This document shows, one piece after another, positions 17,571 through 27,387 of a DNA stretch of 64,000 nucleotides. Position 1 is the stretch's first letter. Each line of letters begins with the position of its first letter. The translations under genes were made by a program, and so were the position numbers. This stretch comes from Rhodobacteraceae bacterium bin131 (GTDB lineage Bacteria; Pseudomonadota; Alphaproteobacteria; Rhodobacterales; Rhodobacteraceae). Below the pieces are notes generated by a model, which made no database searches, was not told the origin of the DNA, and saw only the letters and a list, made by a program, of their open reading frames with translations. Where the stretch lies: positions 41,379-105,378 of the forward strand of contig MPNP01000002.1 in the NCBI GenBank assembly GCA_002239085.1, given 5' to 3'.

Positions 17571-19829
17571 ATGGATGATTTGTTTTCAGCTAATCTGAGC
17601 GATGATTTAAATGCCAAAGCACTCATTGATGCGTTAACGGCTGAGCTCGTTGAGGCAAACAAAGCATACCATGAATTAGATAACCCGATCATTCCTGACG
17701 ATGAATTTGACCGTAAGCTTGCCCAACTACGTCGATTGGAAGTACTTTATCCCCAATTCAAAAAAGTTATAAGCCCGACTGACACTGTTGGAGGTCAACC
17801 GTCAAAAGGTTTTCAAAAGGTTAAACATGCCGAGGCGATGCTATCACTCGACAATGCCTTTGAAAGTGAAGATATATTAGATTTTGAAGAAAGGATACGC
17901 CGCGTTTTAAACCTCAATAAAAGTGTCCAACTTAAATATGTTGCCGAACCAAAAATTGACGGATTGGCCATTTCGTTAACCTATAAAAAAGGGATACTCG
18001 TTCAGGCGGCTACACGAGGTGGTGGTGTTGAAGGTGAGGATGTTACAGAGAATGTTTACAAAATAGACAGCATTCCCAAAAATCTGGTTGATTTTCCTAT
18101 TGACTTTATTGAGGTCAGGGGAGAAGTATTCATGAACCGTAATGACTTTGATGAGTTAAATTATGAGCTGCAAAAACTGATCGATTTTGCCATAAAAAAA
18201 GAGATCAATCCTATAAAATTATATATAAATCCGCGTAATGCAGCAGCTGGAACGCTAAGACAAAAAACTGTGGAAACAGAAAAAAAGACTAAAGCAAGAA
18301 AAAAGAAAAATGAAAAGACTAAAGCAAGTTATTGGGTAAAAAAACAGTGGGCAAATAAACAGTTGGAAACACTAAAGGGGAGGCTATCATTTTTCTGCCA
18401 CGGCTGGGGAGCCGTATCTAATCCCTTTGCCGAAAGTCAATGGGTCGCTTTAAACTTGCTTAATAAATTTGGAATTCCGGTGGTAAAAGAGCGACAATTA
18501 TGTCAGAGCGTTGATGACATCTTTGATTATTATGAAAAAATCATTAAACAGCGTCCTTATTTTAGCTATGAAATTGATGGGATTGCAGTCAAACTCGATG
18601 ACTTAAATCTGCATTCGCGGTTGGGCTCTAGTTCAACTTCTCCGCGATGGGCAATAGCATATAAATTGCCTCCTGAAAAAGTCTGGACTGTTTTAAAGGA
18701 TATTGATATCCAGGTCGGTCGGACTGGGACTTTATCCCCAGTTGGAAAATTAAAGCCGGTCTACGTTGGTGGTGTATATGTTTCAAATGTTACCCTGCAT
18801 AATGAAGATTACATAACAGGGATAAGCTCTGATTCACAATCGATTCGAAAAGGAAAAGATATTCGCGTTGGTGATACAGTTGAAATTTATCGAAGCGGTG
18901 ACGTAATTCCAAAAGTATCAGATGTTGATTTGTCCAAGCGGCCCGAAGATTCAGTTCCATTCAAGTTTCCCAGCACTTGCCCGGTGTGTGGCAATAAAGC
19001 AATCAGACTGGAAGGAGACTCGGTTACACGCTGTGTCGGTGAATTTGATTGTAGGGCTCAAGTTCTTGGTAGAATTCAATACTTTGTATCAAGCGAGGGG
19101 CTAAATTTTGATGGGCTCGGAGCAAACCTCATTGAGCAATTCTATGATCGAAGATTTCCAACTTCTAACCGGCGCTGGATTGAAAATCCTGGAGATATTT
19201 TCAAACTAAAAAGTGAGCTTGAAAAAGCTGGGATTGATCTTATTCAAGAAAAAGGATGGGAAGAAAAATCAGTCCAAGGTCTATTTGCTGAAATTGAAAA
19301 GAAAAGAGAAGTTCAATTAGACCGTCTGCTTACGGCTTTAGGAATTCGCTATCTTGGAGTTCAAACTGCTCAGCGTCTTGCCCAGCATTTTCAAAGTTGG
19401 AATAATTTTGCTAACACCTTTCTTTCCGATACTCAAGAGGAAACGACAATTGTCAATGACTTATGCAGTATTGATGGCTTTGGCGAAGTGATGGTTACTT
19501 CAATTATTCAAACATTTAACAATCCCACCTTTAAAAAATGGCTTGATAATCTCATACCCGAACTTCTGGTGCAAGATGTAGAAGGTGTTCAAAAAACTGA
19601 TTCAGTTCTATCAGGATTAGGAATTGTATTTTCAGGCAAATTGGAACAAATGACTCGATCGGAAGCAAAGATTAAAGCTGAAGCACTGGGAGCTCGTATC
19701 TACAATTCGGTTAGCAAAAATGTGGATTTAGTGGTTGCCGGACCCGGTAGTAGAAAAAAAACTAAAGACGCTGAAGCCCTTAAAATTAAAATCATTTCTG
19801 AAGACATTTGGCTAAAAATGATCAGCTAA
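17571..19829 (+). CDS. ligA: NAD-dependent DNA ligase
   Basis: Seals nicks in replication and repair using NAD. Domains run in order: Ia (YHELDNP..PDDEFD), adenylation domain with the nucleophile Lys128 in EPKIDGLAIS, OB fold (VGRTGTLSPVGKLKPV), the Cys4 zinc finger (CPVCG ... CVGEFDC), helix-hairpin-helix repeats, and a C-terminal BRCT domain. At 752 residues it is longer than the usual 670-720. The extra length is a Lys-rich insertion at about residues 231-265, between AAAGTLRQ and the LSFFCHGWG strand, containing KKTKARKKKNEKTK. Everything else is normal. Confidence 0.96.
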   Translation: MDDLFSANLSDDLNAKALIDALTAELVEANKAYHELDNPIIPDDEFDRKLAQLRRLEVLYPQFKKVISPTDTVGGQPSKGFQKVKHAEAMLSLDNAFESEDILDFEERIRRVLNLNKSVQLKYVAEPKIDGLAISLTYKKGILVQAATRGGGVEGEDVTENVYKIDSIPKNLVDFPIDFIEVRGEVFMNRNDFDELNYELQKLIDFAIKKEINPIKLYINPRNAAAGTLRQKTVETEKKTKARKKKNEKTKASYWVKKQWANKQLETLKGRLSFFCHGWGAVSNPFAESQWVALNLLNKFGIPVVKERQLCQSVDDIFDYYEKIIKQRPYFSYEIDGIAVKLDDLNLHSRLGSSSTSPRWAIAYKLPPEKVWTVLKDIDIQVGRTGTLSPVGKLKPVYVGGVYVSNVTLHNEDYITGISSDSQSIRKGKDIRVGDTVEIYRSGDVIPKVSDVDLSKRPEDSVPFKFPSTCPVCGNKAIRLEGDSVTRCVGEFDCRAQVLGRIQYFVSSEGLNFDGLGANLIEQFYDRRFPTSNRRWIENPGDIFKLKSELEKAGIDLIQEKGWEEKSVQGLFAEIEKKREVQLDRLLTALGIRYLGVQTAQRLAQHFQSWNNFANTFLSDTQEETTIVNDLCSIDGFGEVMVTSIIQTFNNPTFKKWLDNLIPELLVQDVEGVQKTDSVLSGLGIVFSGKLEQMTRSEAKIKAEALGARIYNSVSKNVDLVVAGPGSRKKTKDAEALKIKIISEDIWLKMIS

Positions 19830-20324
19830 CTTTCGGAAAAATTTCCCGAACCAAAAGAACGATGCTTTCAGCGTAAGGAAATGAAGGTCTTGCCTTTGGA
19901 ATAATTGTTATTCGGACCAATTGAGCGGTTACTAATATCACCGCTAGACCAAATAATTCTTTGCAATTGTGACGGCGATTGGTTGCTCAAGTTTGACCCG
20001 CAAAAACTGGCACAGGAATATACTGAAGACAATGCGCAATGGGATGTTTTTGTATTCATTATCGCCAATTTACTTTTCTATGCTAGTCAAATGAAGAGGA
20101 TAGAGTACTCTGCTAAAACCTTAAGGTGTATAAATATCCTTTCGATTACACAGAATAATTTAGCCTTAATTTACACTTTTTGGAGAGAAAAATGTTGAAG
20201 ATGGGTTAACGGGAATTACTGGAAAACGATACCTCAATCAAAAGTTACTCACTTTGTATCTGTAAAACGGACAGGAGAGGTTTGCCCTGTATTTGCTAGC
20301 TGAATCTAGGGAAATGAAGTCGGA
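19830..20324. other. Intergenic region between ligA and the NifU-like gene
   Basis: A frame of 97 codons on the plus strand (19905-20198) and one of 66 on the minus strand lie here. Neither shows a recognisable motif, and I see no good ribosome site, so I do not call a gene. TTCGG near 19831 with CCGAA near 19846 could form a weak hairpin after ligA. Confidence 0.35.
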
Positions 20325-20786
20325 TTAGTTTGTTTGCTTTGTGAGTTTAAAGGCATCTAAAGTTGCATCCAAAGCCAACATGATAGATGCATGGCGATTT
20401 TTATAGTCTTTAGCCGGCCTTAAAATATCTAAATCTTCAAAAGGCTTGTCAGGAGGTGATGAGCCGTGCTTGAGCATTTCGTGGAGTTGGTCTCGTGCTT
20501 TCTTAACTGTAGAATAATTTGCCCCAATGATATTTTTTCCTACCAATGCCGCCGCTGCCTGCCCCAATGCACACGCTTTAACATCTTGAGCAAATTCATA
20601 AATTGTTCCCTGACTTACGCGAAGTTGAACAGTGATGTTGGAGCCACACAGCGGAGACCGAGCCTTGGCAGTTGCATCATACTCCTCAAGTTGACCTTGC
20701 AGAGGTATATTTGAAGCCAATTCCAAAATCTTTTGGGAATAGAGCTTTATCACCGTATCATCAATATCCATGCTCTCAAGATCCAA
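20325..20786 (-). CDS. NifU-like iron-sulfur cluster assembly scaffold protein
   Basis: A 153-residue U-type scaffold on which Fe-S clusters are assembled before transfer. Two of the three usual Cys ligands are visible, in ARSPLCGSNI and DVKACALGQAAAA. The third-ligand region reads NRHASIML, so the last Cys is replaced by the RHAS form seen in the alphaproteobacterial subgroup. ATG 20786 is used here; the Met at 20771 (MDIDDTVIKLYS) is an alternative. It follows gluQ on the same strand, separated by about 100 bases. No isc or suf genes are near. Confidence 0.85.
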   Translation of the reverse strand: MDLESMDIDDTVIKLYSQKILELASNIPLQGQLEEYDATAKARSPLCGSNITVQLRVSQGTIYEFAQDVKACALGQAAAALVGKNIIGANYSTVKKARDQLHEMLKHGSSPPDKPFEDLDILRPAKDYKNRHASIMLALDATLDAFKLTKQTN

Positions 20787-20886
20787 TTTAAGCGAAATAA
20801 TGACTTTATTGCTACATAGGTAATTCAGGCTAACCTTGTAGATATGTAATTATTCCCGGTGTTCATCAAGTAAAGACCAACTTGAA

Positions 20887-21765
20887 TTAATTTTGACAAT
20901 TTGATTGGTTTAAACCCAAGCTTTCTCGGATAGACACATTTGTCCACCCCTTACCCCAAAGAGTTCGTAATGACATAGCATTATGGCGTTTCGCAAGCCG
21001 TTTGCCTTTACTATCGCATATGATTTTATGATGATTCCAAATAGGAATTCGTAGCCCGAATAGTTCTTGGAGTAATCGATGAATTGGCGCAACCGAAAAA
21101 ATGTCAGCTCCACGGGTGATATGTGAAATACGCATGTAGTCATCATCAATTACTACAGCTAAATGATAAGAAACCCCTAAGTCACCACGGGCAATGACAA
21201 AGTCTCCGTGATAATCAATCAATGCTTCAGGTTCAAGGGAGTAGGTGCCTGGAAACTGATCGCCAATATCCTGAAATTCAAGCTTAGGAAATCTTGAAAC
21301 ACCGCCAAACAAATCAATTACCTTACCCATATTTATTCGTATTGCTTCATTTGATCCCATTTCACTCATCTTACGATCTCGACAAGTACCTTGGTAAATT
21401 TGAGGGAGTGTAGCTTTGGTATTTTGATTATGAGGTGCTTCTATAGCCAATTGGATATCTTTTCGTGAACATTTGCATGGGTAACAAATTCCAAGATTAA
21501 TCAATTTTTGAAGAGATTGTTTATAAGCTCCAGTTCGCATTGATTGATAGACAACAGGTTCAACCCACTCAAGACCAAGCTGATGCAGATCATCAAAAAT
21601 GGCAGAAGTAAATTCTTTTCGTGAACGGATAAAATCTAGATCCTCAATGCGGAGACAAAATTCCCCTCCATAATCAAGACTTCTTTCCCAAGCAAGTAAA
21701 GCCGAGTATGCATGACCTAAGTGAAGATAACCTGTGGGAGAGGGGGCAAATCTTTCCCGGTGCAT
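20887..21765 (-). CDS. gluQ: Glutamyl-Q tRNA(Asp) synthetase
   Basis: Activates glutamate and attaches it to the queuosine base at position 34 of tRNA-Asp. The 292-residue protein corresponds to the catalytic half of glutamyl-tRNA synthetase without the anticodon domain. It has FAPSPTGYLHLGHAY (HIGH motif at residues 15-18), zinc ligands in CYPCKCSRKD, and KRLAKRHNA in place of KMSKS. It follows gyrA by 36 bases on the same strand and may be read through from it. Confidence 0.93.
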   Translation of the reverse strand: MHRERFAPSPTGYLHLGHAYSALLAWERSLDYGGEFCLRIEDLDFIRSRKEFTSAIFDDLHQLGLEWVEPVVYQSMRTGAYKQSLQKLINLGICYPCKCSRKDIQLAIEAPHNQNTKATLPQIYQGTCRDRKMSEMGSNEAIRINMGKVIDLFGGVSRFPKLEFQDIGDQFPGTYSLEPEALIDYHGDFVIARGDLGVSYHLAVVIDDDYMRISHITRGADIFSVAPIHRLLQELFGLRIPIWNHHKIICDSKGKRLAKRHNAMSLRTLWGKGWTNVSIRESLGLNQSNCQN

Positions 21766-21801
21766 GATGCCAATAAAAGTTAATTTGCGAGTCTAAAATC
21801 T

Positions 21802-24564
21802 TTAATGAGTATCTGGTGGGTTTTCAGATTCTTCTTGAGATTCATGATTGTCTGGTGCTTCTGGTTCATTCTCTATCATTGTGGAATCTACTTTGGCGAC
21901 TGAAACTATTTTTGAGTCTTCAGGCAATCGCATGATTTTGACTCCACCTGCAGTTCGAGAACGATAAGATATATTTTCTGTCCCGCATCGAATCACCTGT
22001 CCTTGGTCAGTAACCAAAATGATTTGATCTTCTGGAGTGACTTTAATAAACGCAACACAACCACTCACCTTATTTGCTTTCACACCAAAACCTCCGCGGT
22101 TGACTTTTTGCGGAAACTCATGACAAGAGGTGAGTTTGCCTGATCCATCCTGGGTAATCACTAATATCGTTTCTTCCGTTTCTGAAAGTTTATCTGAAAT
22201 AGACTCTACGGGCAATGCGCTAAACAATGGAAGTGAAAAAGCGTCTTCACTCGGTGCTTCATTTTCGCTTGGATCGTTTCGTTTGCTTTTGAGAAAAGCC
22301 AGCCTCTCTTCATGTGTCATGTCAATTGACCTAACTGGGACCATACCGATTAGTGCATCATTTCTTTTACACCGAATGCCTCGAACCCCAAGAGAGCTAC
22401 GACTCTTCACTTCTCGAAGCAATCGCGCCGGAAAACGAATGGCTTGTCCATTTCTTGTAGCTAAAATTAAATCATGGTCATTTGTTGTGAGGCAAGTTTC
22501 AACTAATTGCTCTCCTTTTTCAATGTTGAAAGCAATCTTACCATTTGATTGAATATTTTTAAATTCCTGTAGACTTGATTTGCGTACATTTCCATTTGAA
22601 TAAGCAAAGACAATATAGTTTTGAGGATCATTAAAATCATTTTCGGGCACCAAAATGGAATTGGCAATTGATACTCCTTGGTCAACTTTAAGTATATTAA
22701 CGAGAGGTTTCCCTTTTGTTTTTCTTCCACCTAATGGAAGTCGCCATGTTTTTATCTTGTAAGCTTTACCATTGGTAGCAAAGCAAAGAAGCTCGTCATG
22801 AGTATTGGCAACAAACAGTGTCTTAACGAGATCTTCGTCCTTGGTGTTGATTCCGGCTAGCCCTTTGCCGCCGCGTAGTTGGTGACGGTATTCATCAAGA
22901 GGAGTCCGTTTAATATAGCCCTCATTTGTAATAATCACGACCATATCCTCTCGTGGAATTAAATCTTCGTCAACAAGTTCATCGTCGAAATCCTCAATTA
23001 GGGTTCTTCGAGGAGATGGAAATTGGTCTTTGATTTCTTTGAGTTCCTCAGTGATGATTTGTCTGACTCGTTCGCCCGAACGTAAAATTGCAAGAAAATC
23101 TTTAATTTTGGCTGCTAGTTCTTGTAGCTCATTAGTATTATCTTGAACCCCCATAGCCGTGAGTCGTTGCAGGCGTAAATCAAGAATTGCTCGCGCTTGA
23201 GTTTCCGATAGTCGATAGGTGTTATCGGGATTAATTTTATTGAGCGGGTCATCAATTAATCGGATATAATAAGCAATTTCAGATGCATTCCAGTCTCGAC
23301 CCATTAAGGACTCACGAGCATCACTCGGATGCTCTGAACTTCGAATAATGTTGACGACTTCATCAAGATTCGTAATGGCCACGGCTAAACCACAAAGAAG
23401 GTGACTCCGGTCGCGTGCTCGTTTGAGATTACAAGCTGTCCTTCTCGTGATGATTTCCTCACGAAATTCGATGAAAGCTCGTAATATTGCGGGCAGACTC
23501 ATGAGTTCGGGTCGGCCTCTATCTAGTACGACAATATTACTCGAAATAGATGTTTGCAGTTCGGTGTGTCGCCAAAGGTGATTGAGCACGATTTCGGGGA
23601 TACTGTCGCGTTTGACTTCAATGACAATCCGGACGCCTAGACGATTTGATTCGTCTTGAATACTTGATATGCCCGTGACTTGTTTCTGTCTGACCACATC
23701 GGCAACTTGTTCAACAAGTTTGGCTTTATTAACTTGGTATGGCATTTCATCAATGACAATTCGAGATCGATCATTGCCGTGTTCTTCAATATGAGTTTTG
23801 GCTCGAACTACAATGCGTCCTTTCCCTGTAAGATGGGTACTCATGACACCATTGCGTCCCATAATGATGCCACCTGTCGGAAAGTCGGGGCCAGGAATTA
23901 ACTCCAATAGCTTTTCATCCGATGTATCAGGGTTGGCAATCAGTTCAAGGGTTGCATCAATAATCTCACCCAGGTTATAACATGGGATGTAGCTTGCCAT
24001 TCCAACGGCAATCCCGCTGCCCCCATTTACGAGTATGTTTGGAAACCGGGCTGGTAGAACAACGGGTTCTTGATCTTTCCCATCATAGTTTTCTTGAAAA
24101 TCAACAGTATCTCGTTCAATATCAGAAAGAAGATGAAGAGCGATTTGTTCCATTCGGATTTCTGTATAACGCATTGCTGCGGCGTTATCCCCATCCATTG
24201 AACCAAAGTTTCCCTGCCCATCTAGGAGAGGAACGGACATTGAGAAATCTTGCGTCATGCGGACTAAGGCATCGTAGATTGAGGCATCACCGTGCGGGTG
24301 ATATTTTCCCATGACGTCCCCAACTGGACGTGCTGATTTGCGATAGGGTTTATCATGGGTATTGTTTGATTCATGCATGGCATAGAGGATACGCCTATGC
24401 ACTGGCTTTAGCCCATCTCGTAAATCTGGCAATGCTCGCGAGATAATGACACTCATCGCATAGTCAAGATACGAAGATCCGAGTTCGTCTGTTATAGAAA
24501 CGGTATTGATACCGTCTCCAGACTCATCATTAAAGTCGCTTTCGGGTGGATTAGTTTCTGCCAA
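21802..24564 (-). CDS. gyrA: DNA gyrase subunit A
   Basis: Breaks and rejoins DNA for negative supercoiling with GyrB. The 920-residue protein has the N-terminal HRRILYAMHE segment, the winged helix with HPHGDASIYDALVRM, and the catalytic Tyr in AAAMRYTEIRM. The C-terminal beta-pinwheel has the GyrA box as QLRGGKG. The residue matching E. coli Ser83 in the quinolone pocket is Ala. An acidic tail (rich in Glu and Asn) ends the protein. ssb lies upstream with a 219-base gap, the standard alphaproteobacterial ssb-gyrA order. Confidence 0.97.
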   Translation of the reverse strand: MAETNPPESDFNDESGDGINTVSITDELGSSYLDYAMSVIISRALPDLRDGLKPVHRRILYAMHESNNTHDKPYRKSARPVGDVMGKYHPHGDASIYDALVRMTQDFSMSVPLLDGQGNFGSMDGDNAAAMRYTEIRMEQIALHLLSDIERDTVDFQENYDGKDQEPVVLPARFPNILVNGGSGIAVGMASYIPCYNLGEIIDATLELIANPDTSDEKLLELIPGPDFPTGGIIMGRNGVMSTHLTGKGRIVVRAKTHIEEHGNDRSRIVIDEMPYQVNKAKLVEQVADVVRQKQVTGISSIQDESNRLGVRIVIEVKRDSIPEIVLNHLWRHTELQTSISSNIVVLDRGRPELMSLPAILRAFIEFREEIITRRTACNLKRARDRSHLLCGLAVAITNLDEVVNIIRSSEHPSDARESLMGRDWNASEIAYYIRLIDDPLNKINPDNTYRLSETQARAILDLRLQRLTAMGVQDNTNELQELAAKIKDFLAILRSGERVRQIITEELKEIKDQFPSPRRTLIEDFDDELVDEDLIPREDMVVIITNEGYIKRTPLDEYRHQLRGGKGLAGINTKDEDLVKTLFVANTHDELLCFATNGKAYKIKTWRLPLGGRKTKGKPLVNILKVDQGVSIANSILVPENDFNDPQNYIVFAYSNGNVRKSSLQEFKNIQSNGKIAFNIEKGEQLVETCLTTNDHDLILATRNGQAIRFPARLLREVKSRSSLGVRGIRCKRNDALIGMVPVRSIDMTHEERLAFLKSKRNDPSENEAPSEDAFSLPLFSALPVESISDKLSETEETILVITQDGSGKLTSCHEFPQKVNRGGFGVKANKVSGCVAFIKVTPEDQIILVTDQGQVIRCGTENISYRSRTAGGVKIMRLPEDSKIVSVAKVDSTMIENEPEAPDNHESQEESENPPDTH

Positions 24565-24783
24565 TTAGGAATTTCCTCAATTATATTCTGAATGTTGTTG
24601 TATTTTCTTGGCCTACAACCAAGAATTTATTGTGCCATCAGTAGTGGTAGATACCAGCTCATTGTAGGGTAAATATTTATATCACTTGGTAATGAGTCAC
24701 CTGACTGTTGATATAATATTTTGGGCTGAATATTGTAGACTTACTGCATTACAGCATCGGCCAATGGTAAAGTAAAAAGCAAA

Positions 24784-25281
24784 CTAAAAGGGGATTTCTT
24801 CATCATCCCCATCATCCACTTGACTACTCTGGGCAGGACTATTGGCTAAATTCGTGGTTTGTCCGTATTGTCTGCTTTGATTATAATTTGAAGGTTGGCT
24901 TGAACCTGCAGTCTGTGGTGAGGTGTTAGTACTTAGTTTAGCAAAAGAACCGTGGTATGGCCTGACTGACACCTCTGTCCAAAATTTATCTTCTCCGGTT
25001 GACTGGTCAATTGTTTTGCGAGTTTCCATACGACCTTCAATATATACCAAATCGCCTTGCCGAACTTCATTTTCAATTTGAGTGATAAATGGTTTCACGT
25101 AAATTCCTACCCGATTAAACTGAGCTGTTTCACGTTCTTCTCCAGTTGTTCTATCGGTCCATTTTTCAGAGGTTTTTACTTGGAGATTACACACTTGACC
25201 TCCAGAAGGAAAGTCGCGTGTTTCGGGTGGCTTTTCGACTTGAGCAATTAAAATAACTCGGTTGACAGTATTATTTAGCAT
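24784..25281 (-). CDS. ssb: Single-stranded DNA-binding protein
   Basis: Binds single-stranded DNA during replication, repair and recombination and recruits partners by its tail. The 165-residue protein has the OB fold (NRVILIAQVEKPPE, NLQVKTSEKWTDR, GDLVYIEGRMETRK), a Gln/Ser/Asn-rich linker, and the partner-binding tip DDEEIPF. The first strand is unusual: most bacterial Ssb have LIGNLG.DPE where this has LIAQVEKPPE. It is upstream of gyrA. A palindrome-like site 64 bases upstream may control it. Confidence 0.96.
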   Translation of the reverse strand: MLNNTVNRVILIAQVEKPPETRDFPSGGQVCNLQVKTSEKWTDRTTGEERETAQFNRVGIYVKPFITQIENEVRQGDLVYIEGRMETRKTIDQSTGEDKFWTEVSVRPYHGSFAKLSTNTSPQTAGSSQPSNYNQSRQYGQTTNLANSPAQSSQVDDGDDEEIPF

Positions 25282-25344
25282 GAATTCGTATGTCCCTTTA
25301 AAAGTAAAAACTTAACACTCTTTGCGGCTACCACAAAACGCACT

Positions 25345-25365
25345 TGTTCATTTATAAAATGTACA
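25345..25365. promoter_or_regulatory. Inverted repeat upstream of ssb
   Basis: TGTTCATTT and AAATGTACA, separated by ATA, match as inverted arms except at one position. The site is 64 bases from the ssb start, on the promoter side. It does not match the alphaproteobacterial LexA pattern GTTC-N7-GTTC. It is a candidate operator only. Confidence 0.3.
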
Positions 25366-26859
25366 CTGATAGATTAAGTTTAATTTGATAAAATCCAACT
25401 AGCAATTGCCATTTTATTCGTTGTTACCCTTTTGCGCGAATAAATTACTATAATAGTTTTTTAACTGGATTGGGAATATTTAATTTCCGATTTGCTTTTA
25501 CTGATAAATTAACAGTTATTAACATTTTTTTACTCCTCTATTGGCACTTTAATTTCACCTCTTTTCTTTCCAAATGGCAACAATTATCCCGTAGCTATAT
25601 AAACTCATTCATCAATCAACTCCCTTAAAACAAGCTTGTTTATTCTTCTCTTCAAGTAGCCATTAGAATGGAACTGTGTCAGAGTCGACCGAAGAACCAA
25701 ACACCCACGGATCTGAAGCCGAAGGAGCTTGTTTCTTCCTCTCTCAAAATCGCCACTCTGACTCTGGATTGCCAATAATTTCAGAACACAATGGTTGATA
25801 TGCTTAACCAAGAGTGCAATCCAGAAGAAGAAAGAGACCAAAAACGAATTCATTAATACCCTGTATTAGAATGTAACACACGTTATCAAAAGAATGGAAA
25901 AGAGCGTCAGGCTCTTGCTGCTACGACAAGGAAAAGCCAACTAGATTTGGAATCGAAGTTACCTGAAAAGAACACCCCGTGGGCACAATCATACTCAAGT
26001 AATCTAAGAACCTTTTTTCATTGCCAGAACGGCCATTACTTCTGCATGAAATTCTTACTCTTTTTTTACAAGGACATCAATGAGATACTGTTACAATTGT
26101 CACCAATTTGGTCTGTAGAATTTGGCCGTCAGCATAAGCACAAGAATGGCATCAACACAGTCTCAATGACATCGTATTGATGATGAACGGTTTCTGGGAA
26201 AGGGAGGTAAGAGGAATATCGGCATGGCCTAGCTTATGATTTTCCAGCAGCTGATTATGCTAATAAGCGGGCCATTCAATCATGAACCAAATCAGAAAAT
26301 AAACGAAAGGTGACTAAGGTTCTGTGACTGAAGAGTGCAAACAATCTACCCTAACAACTAGTCATCCTCAAATTTGTCATTGCCGGAGAAAAAATTCTAA
26401 ACCATCAAGTTCAACAGCATAATCAAGCCAAATATCAAGCCATTAATCACTCTTATAAAGGAGTAAAACGCTCGGAAGGTTGCAAGGGATTGTTTGTCGA
26501 CCAAACCAACAGGAATGAAAAAAGCCACCTCAAGGTAAAATTTCTAATCCAAGAGAAATTGATAACTTAAAATGAAGGGATTTTTGACCACAAATTCGAT
26601 AGGTTAATTTAGATATACTGTTATTTTTGTATAGAAATGCTTAATTTAGCAAAAAGTTTTTTATTTTGAAGAGCACATTTTTTCTCCCTAAATAGACTAT
26701 ATTGTTTGTCTATGTTCATTGCAGATTATAAAAACTAAATTCTTCACTGCGATAACTTACAAGACACTTAATTATTAAAAAATATCTTACAGGGTTTATA
26801 GTGTATTGTCTTTGAAGGAGTACCTGCTCCCATTAACGGCATTTACAAGGATAGAGAAA
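25366..26859. other. Gene-poor, decayed region upstream of ssb
   Basis: I find no reading frame here with recognisable domains, and all have frequent stops. Frames of 77-82 codons near 25605-25853 (minus) and 25947-26180 (plus) lack homology signals and good ribosome sites. The base pattern suggests eroded former genes or mobile DNA, but no transposase motif could be identified. Confidence 0.35.
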
Positions 26860-27075
26860 ATGAACAGAAAATTTCAATATACTGGTGCAGGGCTGAGTTT
26901 TCCCGGTATGCTAACTATATTGTTTATAGGTTTAAAGTTAACCAACTATATTACTTGGTCCTGGTTCTGGGTTCTTTCTCCTATGTGGATCCCACTTTCC
27001 CTTTTTCTTATAATTTTTCTCGGATTTTTTGGCTTTATCTTTATCATAGACAAGCTGAATGATTTAAGAAGATAG
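26860..27075 (+). CDS. Small two-helix membrane protein
   Basis: A 71-residue protein with two hydrophobic segments: LTILFIGLKLTNYITWSWFW and, after a short turn, a second helix rich in Leu, Ile and Phe ending IIDKLNDLRR. The ITWSWFWVLSPMWIPL core is the signature of a widespread small bacterial and phage membrane protein family annotated as transmembrane Fragile-X-F-like. Its function is unknown. I chose ATG 26860 because AAGGATAGAG precedes it; the frame opens at TTG 26806. It stands alone in a gene-poor stretch. Confidence 0.6.
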   Translation: MNRKFQYTGAGLSFPGMLTILFIGLKLTNYITWSWFWVLSPMWIPLSLFLIIFLGFFGFIFIIDKLNDLRR

Positions 27076-27353
27076 ACCTAGAAAAGGAACTGAATACTGC
27101 CTTGGAAAAGCCGTTAAATTACACCCTACCGACATCCTATATCAGGGAATTCTAGCAAACTGCAAACGTTACTGTTGAGAGGAAGCAAATAACGGCCGGT
27201 ATTGATATTCAGGAACACAACTAGGCATAGAGTAAGTTTTTAATGCGCAAAAGAAGATTGACGTTAAATGATGGAATTAACCAACTTCAATGGGAATCCC
27301 CGATTTGTAGAATTATTCCTCCAAACATCATTTTCTTGCTTTTTACAAAATAA

Positions 27354-27381
27354 TTGACAATTTTGTGATTGTACTCATAAT
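27354..27381 (+). promoter_or_regulatory. Consensus promoter of the candidate small RNA
   Basis: TTGACA at 27354-27359 is followed after 16 bases by CATAAT at 27376-27381. The -35 box is perfect and the -10 differs at one position. Transcription would begin at about 27388. No open reading frame follows. Confidence 0.65.
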
Positions 27382-27387
27382 GCTTTA

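Noticed and set aside
19905-20198. 97-codon plus-strand frame between ligA and the NifU-like gene
   Set aside because: No good ribosome site, no motif, and an overlapping minus-strand frame of similar quality. Chance is the simpler reading.
25605-26180. Frames of 77-82 codons on both strands in the ssb-uvrA desert
   Set aside because: I compared them with common transposase, integrase and toxin patterns and found no match. Neighbouring frames are broken by many stops.
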